A stretch of DNA of 64,000 nt from the NCBI RefSeq assembly GCF_900636915.1, contig NZ_LR134327.1, positions 372,001 to 436,000 on the forward strand, read 5' to 3'. The DNA is from Aggregatibacter aphrophilus ATCC 33389 (GTDB lineage Bacteria; Pseudomonadota; Gammaproteobacteria; Enterobacterales; Pasteurellaceae). Every line of letters starts with the position of its first letter. Position 1 is the stretch's first letter. The translations under genes and the position numbers were made by a program. The notes below the pieces were generated by a model that made no database searches, was not told where the DNA came from, and worked only from the letters and a program-made list of their open reading frames with translations. Shown one piece after another: positions 57,860 through 64,000 of the stretch.

Positions 57860-59227
57860 ATGACAACTCAAGCTCTCAGCGTAGTTATCCTCGCCGCCGG
57901 AAAAGGCACCCGTATGTATTCCGATTTACCGAAAGTGTTACACCCGATTGCGGGCAAACCGATGGTAAAACATGTTATCGACACCGCCAAACAATTGGGT
58001 GCTCACAACATTCATTTGGTCTATGGCCACGGCGGCGATTTAATGCAACAACGATTAGCAAATGAGCCTGTCAACTGGGTTCTGCAAACGGAACAACTTG
58101 GCACCGGCCATGCTATGCAACAAGCGGCGCCGTTTTTTGCCGATGATGAAAATATTTTAATGCTTTATGGTGATGCCCCTCTCATTACCAAGGCAACCTT
58201 GGAAAAACTCATTGCCGCTAAACCTGACAAAGGCATTGCGCTACTCACCGTGGTGTTGGATAACCCGACAGGTTACGGTCGCATTCTGCGCGAAAACGGC
58301 AATGTCGTCGGCATCGTAGAACAAAAAGATGCAAATGCCGAACAACTCAAAATTCAAGAAGTGAACACCGGCGTGATGGTGTCTGATGGTGCTTCTTTCA
58401 AAAAATGGCTGACACAGTTGGATAACAACAACGCCCAAGGCGAATATTACATGACCGATGTTATCGCTTTGGCAAATCGTGACGGTTGCCAAGTGGCCGC
58501 CGTACAAGCCGCCGACTTAATGGAAGTGGAAGGCGCCAACAATCGTCTACAACTGGTTGCACTTGAGCAATATTTCCAACAAAAACAAGCGCGTGAATTA
58601 TTACTTGCCGGCGTAATGTTGCTTGATCCGAACAGCTTTAAATTGCGTGGCGAACTCACCCACGGCAAAGACGTAGAAATCGACATGAACGTGATCTTAA
58701 AAGGCAAAGTGCGGTTAGGAAATCGGGTGAAAATCGGCGCAGGTTGTGTACTCACTAACTGCGACATCGGTGATGACGTAGAAATCAAACCATATTCCGT
58801 GCTTGAAGATACTTCCGTGGGTGCAAATGCCGCTATTGGCCCATTCTCCCGCTTACGCCCGGGCACAGAACTGGCTGAAAACACGCATGTGGGCAACTTT
58901 GTAGAAATCAAAAAAGCACAAATCGGTAAAGGCTCCAAAGTGAACCACTTAACCTATGTAGGTGACGCAGAAATTGGTAAAGATTGTAACATCGGCGCGG
59001 GCGTGATTACCTGCAACTACGACGGTGCCAATAAATTCAAAACTATCATCGGCGACAACGTATTTATCGGTTCCGACAGCCAACTCGTCGCACCGGTCAC
59101 CATCGAAAGCGGCGCCACCATCGGTGCAGGTTCCACCATCCGCGATGATGTCAGACACGATGAACTGGTCACTACACGCGTGCCACAAAAACACATCCAA
59201 GGCTGGGAAAGACCGAAGAAGAAATAA
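57860..59227 (+). CDS. glmU: Bifunctional UDP-N-acetylglucosamine pyrophosphorylase / glucosamine-1-phosphate acetyltransferase GlmU
   Basis: The 455-residue protein has the expected two-part layout. The N-terminal uridyltransferase has [34 protein letters not shown] and YGDAPL. The C-terminal acyltransferase is a left-handed beta-helix with hexapeptide repeats ([20 protein letters not shown], then [18 protein letters not shown]). It makes UDP-GlcNAc for peptidoglycan and LPS. It fits well beside the muramic acid recycling pair. Confidence 0.97.
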   Translation: MTTQALSVVILAAGKGTRMYSDLPKVLHPIAGKPMVKHVIDTAKQLGAHNIHLVYGHGGDLMQQRLANEPVNWVLQTEQLGTGHAMQQAAPFFADDENILMLYGDAPLITKATLEKLIAAKPDKGIALLTVVLDNPTGYGRILRENGNVVGIVEQKDANAEQLKIQEVNTGVMVSDGASFKKWLTQLDNNNAQGEYYMTDVIALANRDGCQVAAVQAADLMEVEGANNRLQLVALEQYFQQKQARELLLAGVMLLDPNSFKLRGELTHGKDVEIDMNVILKGKVRLGNRVKIGAGCVLTNCDIGDDVEIKPYSVLEDTSVGANAAIGPFSRLRPGTELAENTHVGNFVEIKKAQIGKGSKVNHLTYVGDAEIGKDCNIGAGVITCNYDGANKFKTIIGDNVFIGSDSQLVAPVTIESGATIGAGSTIRDDVRHDELVTTRVPQKHIQGWERPKKK

Positions 59228-59253
59228 GGAATGTGAGTTGATTTAACATTTCA

Positions 59254-59287
59254 AAGAGCAATACGGCTATGCTGTACTGCTCTTTTT
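59254..59287 (+). terminator. Terminator after glmU
   Basis: AAAGAGCAATAC and GTACTGCTCTTT form a stem with one mismatch and a T run. It lies 27 bases after the glmU stop and before brnQ. Confidence 0.82.
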
Positions 59288-59348
59288 TGATGGTCTCATT
59301 CATAATGCTATACTCGCACCAACTCAATCATATAAAAGAATAAAAATC

Positions 59349-60677
59349 ATGATAAAAAAAGCAGCATTAACAGGCTTACTGTTATTTGGAATGTTTTTCG
59401 GCGCGGGAAATTTGATTTTTCCGCCAAGCCTAGGAGCCTTATCCGGAGAGAATTTTTGGCAAGCGATTAGCGGGTTTGTGTTGTCCGGCGTGGGTATTGC
59501 CATTCTCACCTTGGTGATCGGCGCACTTAACCCCAAAGGCTATGTGCATGAAATATCGGTAAAAATCGCGCCTTGGTTTGCTACCTTGTATTTAGTCGCA
59601 CTTTACCTTTCCATCGGGCCGTTCTTTGCGATTCCGCGTACCGCAACGGTAGCGTATGAAGTAGGCGCAGCGCCTATGCTGCCGACATCGTTTAGCTCGG
59701 TTGGTTTGGTTGTCTTCACCGTGCTTTATTTTATTGCCGCCTACTTGATCGCCTTAAATCCCTCCAAAATTCTCGACAGTATCGGACGAATTTTGACCCC
59801 AATTTTCGCTCTTTTAATTGTGGTTTTGGTCACTCTAGGTATCCTGCAATACGGCGATACCACACCGCCCTCTGCCCTTGGAGACTACGTCACATCGGCA
59901 TTTGGTACAGGATTTATTGAAGGTTATAACACCCTTGATGCGCTGGCTTCCGTGGCATTTAGTGTGGTAGTGGTACAAACCCTGAAGCAGTTGGGTTTTC
60001 GAAATAAACGGGAATATGTTTCCACAGTGTGGTTGGTTAGTCTTGTGGTAGCGTTGGGCTTTAGTTTGCTGTATATCGGTTTGGCATATTTGGGTAACCA
60101 TTTTCCCGTGCCCGCTGAAGTCATGGCATCTGACGTAAACAAAGGCGTATATATTCTCTCTCAAGCGACGCAAGCCATTTTCGGGGCTAACGCGCAAATT
60201 TTCTTAGCCGTGATGGTGACCATAACCTGTTTTACCACGACGGCCGGTTTAATTGTTGCCGTTTCCGAGTTTTTCCGTGAGCGTTTCCCTCAGTTGGGTT
60301 ACAAAACCTATGCCACGCTGTTTACCTTGATTGGTTTTGGTATAGCAAATCTAGGCTTGGGTGCAATCATCCAATATTCTATTCCTGTGTTGCTGGTACT
60401 TTATCCGGTCACTATCGTGATTGTTCTGTTGATTATCGTGAACAAATTCGTTGCACTGTCTAAAATCGGCATGCAGCTGACCGTTGCCTTGGTCACGGCG
60501 ATTTCTCTCGCCAGTGTTATTGCTGAACAATGCCAATTAACCTGGTTGACAGATCTTATCCACCACTTGCCTTTTGCGAGTTATTCACTTTATTGGCTAA
60601 CACCGGCATTGGTTAGTATCGGCTTATCCCTTGTATTGCCTCAGCGGCAACATACCGAAGTTTTTGAAATGGAATAA
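59349..60677 (+). CDS. brnQ: Branched-chain amino acid transporter BrnQ
   Basis: The 442-residue membrane protein has about twelve hydrophobic helices. The LIVCS family opening is LLFGMFFGAGNLIFPPSLG, with ISVKIAPWFATLYLVALYLS and FIEGYNTLDALASVAFSVVV later. It carries leucine, isoleucine and valine with sodium. It is monocistronic. Confidence 0.94.
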   Translation: MIKKAALTGLLLFGMFFGAGNLIFPPSLGALSGENFWQAISGFVLSGVGIAILTLVIGALNPKGYVHEISVKIAPWFATLYLVALYLSIGPFFAIPRTATVAYEVGAAPMLPTSFSSVGLVVFTVLYFIAAYLIALNPSKILDSIGRILTPIFALLIVVLVTLGILQYGDTTPPSALGDYVTSAFGTGFIEGYNTLDALASVAFSVVVVQTLKQLGFRNKREYVSTVWLVSLVVALGFSLLYIGLAYLGNHFPVPAEVMASDVNKGVYILSQATQAIFGANAQIFLAVMVTITCFTTTAGLIVAVSEFFRERFPQLGYKTYATLFTLIGFGIANLGLGAIIQYSIPVLLVLYPVTIVIVLLIIVNKFVALSKIGMQLTVALVTAISLASVIAEQCQLTWLTDLIHHLPFASYSLYWLTPALVSIGLSLVLPQRQHTEVFEME

Positions 60678-60727
60678 TATTTACGGCGAATCAAAAAGAT
60701 TCGTCGTACTTCTTTAAAAACACGTTC

Positions 60728-60776
60728 AAAACTGACCGCACTTTAAAGCTATCGCCCAGAGTACGGTCAGTTTTTT
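60728..60776. terminator. Terminator between brnQ and metY
   Basis: AAAACTGACCG (from 60728) pairs with CGGTCAGTTTTTT (60764-60776). A second hairpin just upstream (ACGGCGAATC / GATTCGTCGT, about 60683-60708) lies closer to the brnQ stop. The pair serves two converging genes. Confidence 0.8.
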
Positions 60777-60785
60777 CTGTATTTT

Positions 60786-62066
60786 TTATTTTGCTTTTAC
60801 TGCAGCAAACGCCTGTTCCATATCGGCTAGGATGTCGTCAATATGTTCTAAGCCGACGCTGATACGAATTAAGTCTGAGGTGACACCGGCGCGGTTTAAT
60901 TCCTCTTCGCTTAATTGGCTATGTGTGGTGGTGGCCGGGTGGCAAGCAAGGGATTTTGCATCGCCGATATTCACTAACCGTAAGATCATTTTGAGTGCAT
61001 CAATAAATTGGGCACCGGCTTCGCGACCACCTTTGATACCAAAGCTTAATAAGCCGGATGCGCGACCACCAAAATCCCGTTGAATCAATGGATTGCGTAA
61101 ATCTTGTGGCAATGCGGGATAGTTAACCCAAGTGACTTGCGGGTGATTTTGCAGATATTCAGCGACTTTTAAGGCGTTTTCACAGTGACGTTCCAAGCGC
61201 ACAGAGAGCGTTTCTAACCCTTGTAATAACATGAAAGCACTCATTGGGCTAATGACGGCACCGGTATTGCGCAAACCGACAACCCGTACGCAACCGATAA
61301 ATGCCGCGGCACCGAGCGCGTCAGCATACACGACGCCATGATAGGATTCATCCGGTTGAGTTAATATCGGAAAGCGTTCTGCTTGGGCTTTCCAATCAAA
61401 TCTTCCAGCATCTACAATAATACCGCCTAAGGTGGTGCCATGCCCGCCCACGTATTTGGTGAGGGAATGTACGACAATATCTGCGCCTAACTCTAACGGG
61501 CGACAAATCATCGGAGTGGCGACGGTGTTATCCACTACCAACGGCACACCCGCCTGATGAGCGAATTCAGCGAATTTCGGCAAATCTACCACATCAATGG
61601 TCGGGTTACAGATGCTTTCACAGAACACCAATTTGGTTTTGGCGTCGGCGAGTTTCACAATGTCTTCCGGTTTACTCGGATCCACAAAACGTACCTCAAC
61701 GCCTTTGCGTTTTAGGGTTTGGGTGAAATAAGTGACTGTGCCGCCGTAAATACGATTGGAGGAAATAATGTTATCACCGGCTTCGGTTAGGGTTTCTACC
61801 ACATAGTTGATTGCCGCCATGCCACTTGAGGTCGCCACGGCACCAATCCCTTTTTCTAATGCCGCCATGCGTTGTTCTAACACATCGGTCGTCGGGTTCA
61901 TCAAACGGGTATAAATATTGCCCGGTACTTTTAAGTTGAATAAATCTGCACCGTGCTGGGAGTCGTTAAAGACGTAACTGGTAGTTTGATAAATCGGTAC
62001 TGCCACGGCATTGGTGGTGGGATCGGCATGGAATCCTTGGTGTAACGCAATCGTTTCAGGTTTCAT
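60786..62066 (-). CDS. metY: O-acetylhomoserine sulfhydrylase (MetY-type)
   Basis: The 426-residue PLP enzyme belongs to the Cys/Met metabolism family: PIYQTTSYVFNDSQHGADLF, the YTRLMNPTTDVLEQRMAALE block, and the PLP lysine in ADIVVHSLTKYVGGHG. Length and the long insert EAGAQFIDALKMILRLVNIG favour O-acetylhomoserine sulfhydrylase over MetB or MetC. It makes homocysteine directly from O-acetylhomoserine and sulfide. No MetJ box was recognised in the 220-base leader. Confidence 0.92.
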   Translation of the reverse strand: MKPETIALHQGFHADPTTNAVAVPIYQTTSYVFNDSQHGADLFNLKVPGNIYTRLMNPTTDVLEQRMAALEKGIGAVATSSGMAAINYVVETLTEAGDNIISSNRIYGGTVTYFTQTLKRKGVEVRFVDPSKPEDIVKLADAKTKLVFCESICNPTIDVVDLPKFAEFAHQAGVPLVVDNTVATPMICRPLELGADIVVHSLTKYVGGHGTTLGGIIVDAGRFDWKAQAERFPILTQPDESYHGVVYADALGAAAFIGCVRVVGLRNTGAVISPMSAFMLLQGLETLSVRLERHCENALKVAEYLQNHPQVTWVNYPALPQDLRNPLIQRDFGGRASGLLSFGIKGGREAGAQFIDALKMILRLVNIGDAKSLACHPATTTHSQLSEEELNRAGVTSDLIRISVGLEHIDDILADMEQAFAAVKAK

Positions 62067-62286
62067 AAAACATCCTATTGTTAATATCTTGTTAAGTCAG
62101 ACTACAAATACTAATCCTACGGCGTGAATAAGTCCAACCGAATTTTCGGCGTTTCTAATTCTACGCAGCACTCATCGATGTAGCAACTCTGTGCTATCAT
62201 GACACCTTTCAAAGTCAATGCGTTGAGACGACAGGAACCTCTTTTGGACATGATAAAAAGAGAATACGAAAAAACTTTCTAATGAC

Positions 62287-62850
62287 ATGATGTTTATAAT
62301 GAAAAAGAAAAATCAAATCTTGGTGACATTGTCTGTGGTAGCGCTGTTAGGTGGCTGCTCAGAAGATGAAGTACAGCGCGATGTGTACAACAGTTTGGAT
62401 GATTGTATCGCCGACTGGATTAGACCGGAATTATGCGAAGCGGATCAATCTCAAACTGCAAATACAGGTAACAATATGGCATACGGCAATAGTCACTTGG
62501 CAAGTAGCCACAGCAATGCAGTAAACGACCCAAATAACACCGCTGCGAGTGACAATAATACGACATCAACATCCACAGTAAGTGGTCATGAAGGCCCTTC
62601 TATGGGCAGCGCGATTGCAGGTGCCGCGGCAGGTTATATGATCGCTAAAACCATTGGGAGTTTTTTAGGCCCAAGTTACCACCCGAATGACCGAGCCGTT
62701 TCAACACCAACAGGACAAATTATTCGACCGCAAGGCAATCATTCCGTCGGCAAGCCGGTGTTGGTTAAAGGCGGAGCCGGCAGTGCGAACAGCAAACCGG
62801 TTTCACGCGGTGGGTTTAGTAGCAGTAACACCAGTAAAAGTGGTGGTTAA
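62287..62850 (+). CDS. YgiB-like (DUF1190) lipoprotein
   Basis: The protein has 187 residues from ATG 62287; ATG 62299 (MKKKNQIL) is an equally plausible start, since no clear ribosome-binding site decides. The lipobox is VALLGGC, followed by YNSLDDCIADWIRPELCEAD, which matches the paired-Cys repeats of the YgiB family. A Ser/Asn-rich linker and a Gly-rich segment (GSAIAGAAAGYMIAKTIGSF) come next, then a RGGFSSSNTSKSGG tail. E. coli YgiB is encoded directly before YgiC, the same order as here. Function is unknown. Confidence 0.72.
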   Translation: MMFIMKKKNQILVTLSVVALLGGCSEDEVQRDVYNSLDDCIADWIRPELCEADQSQTANTGNNMAYGNSHLASSHSNAVNDPNNTAASDNNTTSTSTVSGHEGPSMGSAIAGAAAGYMIAKTIGSFLGPSYHPNDRAVSTPTGQIIRPQGNHSVGKPVLVKGGAGSANSKPVSRGGFSSSNTSKSGG

Positions 62851-62852
62851 CG

Positions 62853-64000
62853 ATGAAACGCATAACCGGTATTCCAACCCGCCCCAACATGGTGCAACAG
62901 CTACTTGAGGTGGGATTCGATTATTACAATCTACCTTCTTCCGACGGTTCACATTATTGGTCGGACAATGTTGCCTACGAATTTACGTTAGCGGAAATCG
63001 ACAAAATCGAAGATGCTACCAACGAATTACATGCCATGAGCATGGATTTCGTCGCCGATGAAGTGAAACAAGGCGATTATGAGCACTATCGTTTTACCGA
63101 TTTACAAAAAAATCTGATCGAACAATCTTGGCGTGAAAACGCACCGCACTTATATGGCCGTTTTGACTTCGGCTATGACGGCAATAATCTCAAAATGTTT
63201 GAATATAACGCTGATACGCCAACCTCTTTACTGGAAGCTGCCGTGGTGCAATGGCAGTGGTTGGAACAAGTGGAAGGTTTACCAAATCGCGACCAATTTA
63301 ACTGGATTCATGAAGAATTGATCACCCGCTTTTCCGTGCTGCAACAGCAAAGCGACAAAGTCGGCTTCCATTTTGCCGGCATGTCAGATGCCGGACGGGA
63401 AGATTGGGGCAACTTGGATTATCTCGCCGATGTAGCGTATAACGCGGGTTGGCATATTCACCGATTATCCATTGAAGACATCGGCTACGATAACGACACG
63501 CACCAATTTGTTGATCTCAACAATCAACCCATTGAAATGTTGTTCAAATTGTATCCGTTGGAATGGATGACTAACACCGAATATGCACCGCACATGCTAA
63601 ACAGCGCAACGCAATTTTTTGAGCCGGCATGGAAATTGTTACTCAGCAACAAAGCCCTGCTTGCTAAACTGTGGCAAAAACACCCGAACCACCCGTATTT
63701 ATTGCCGACGTATTTCAATCGACACGACATTACGGATCGCAAATCCATTTGGGTGAAAAAGCCGTTATTAGGCCGTGAAGGTGCCAACGTGTTTTACTAC
63801 GAAAAAAGCAATGGACTGGAATTTGCCGCTAAAGGCAGTGAACATTCTAATTTCTACGCCAATGCCGGTTATATTTATCAACAGAAATTTGAGTTACCGA
63901 ATTTTAACGGGATGTATCCGGTCATCGGTTCTTGGGTGGTAGGCGATGTGGCATGCGGAATGGGCTTGCGTGAAGATTTCACCGCCGTCACCGGCAATGA
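62853..64000 (+). CDS. YgiC-like glutathionylspermidine synthase family protein (3' end beyond window)
   Basis: ATG 62853 is 2 bases after the ygiB-like stop, and the frame stays open for 382 codons to the window edge. Family blocks are RPNMVQQLLEVGFDYYNLPS, YWSDNVAYEFTLAEID, YGRFDFGYDGNNLKMFEYNA and the ATP-grasp part WVKKPLLGREGANV. YgiC/YjfC proteins resemble the ATP-grasp synthetase of glutathionylspermidine synthase but lack its amidase domain. Their substrate in most bacteria is not settled. The pairing with a YgiB-like lipoprotein suggests an envelope role. Confidence 0.88.
   Translation, partial: MKRITGIPTRPNMVQQLLEVGFDYYNLPSSDGSHYWSDNVAYEFTLAEIDKIEDATNELHAMSMDFVADEVKQGDYEHYRFTDLQKNLIEQSWRENAPHLYGRFDFGYDGNNLKMFEYNADTPTSLLEAAVVQWQWLEQVEGLPNRDQFNWIHEELITRFSVLQQQSDKVGFHFAGMSDAGREDWGNLDYLADVAYNAGWHIHRLSIEDIGYDNDTHQFVDLNNQPIEMLFKLYPLEWMTNTEYAPHMLNSATQFFEPAWKLLLSNKALLAKLWQKHPNHPYLLPTYFNRHDITDRKSIWVKKPLLGREGANVFYYEKSNGLEFAAKGSEHSNFYANAGYIYQQKFELPNFNGMYPVIGSWVVGDVACGMGLREDFTAVTGN

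Overview
The window looks like a chromosomal segment of a Pasteurellaceae bacterium, most probably an Aggregatibacter or close relative. The main sign is the Haemophilus-type DNA uptake sequence (core AAGTGCGGT), which recurs on both strands and often forms terminators as inverted pairs. Housekeeping gene order (mobA-yihD-dsbA-maoP-trmA-rsmJ, fruBKA, anmK-murQ, glmU, srmB/trmN6 divergent) also fits this family. The genus is inferred, not proven.

Left end (1-6.1 kb): the first 79 codons of a P4-type tyrosine integrase lie next to ssrA (tmRNA), so a mobile island probably occupies the tmRNA 3' end and extends off the left edge. Beyond ssrA come a YdcF-like protein, a Fic AMP-transferase preceded by three dyads at exact 70-bp spacing, and an RloC/PrrC-like ATPase with a zinc hook that is split by one in-frame stop codon. 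Core genes follow: mutS, srmB, trmN6, pnuC, rapA, rluA (6.4-15.6 kb).

15.8-30.4 kb: a visibly AT-rich type VI secretion (T6SS) operon, tssB-C-E-F-G-fha-J-K-L-tagO/vasI-A-M, all on the plus strand and tightly packed. It has no hcp (tssD), vgrG (tssI), PAAR or clpV (tssH). It ends in a strong terminator and an unidentified gene remnant.

30.9-48.4 kb: a subtilisin-type autotransporter broken by a 7-bp tandem duplication; ribB under an FMN riboswitch; an AEC transporter; modF; DUF4189 and (frameshifted) DUF4424 genes; a small helix-hairpin-helix protein between two copies of a repeat; the fruBKA fructose PTS operon; a lipoprotein; mobA; yihD; dsbA; maoP; trmA; rsmJ.

48.4-55.6 kb is the most unusual part. 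A 7-kb block sits between rsmJ and murQ and is flanked by 142-bp direct repeats of the rsmJ 3' end. It holds a DUF4123 (T6SS adaptor) gene; an intact effector with a shared N-domain and a C-terminal HExxH metallopeptidase-like domain; its candidate lipoprotein immunity gene; a ~0.9-kb duplication carrying a frameshifted second effector with a different C-terminus and immunity gene; an orphan third toxin C-terminus with immunity gene; and an orphan fourth immunity gene. The cassettes are separated by repeated terminator/palindrome modules. I read this as a T6SS-linked polymorphic toxin/immunity array that would use the 15-30 kb machine, with Hcp, VgrG and ClpV supplied from elsewhere.

Right end (55.7-64 kb): murQ and anmK (cell-wall recycling), glmU, brnQ, metY, and a ygiB-like lipoprotein followed by a ygiC-like ATP-grasp ligase cut by the window edge.
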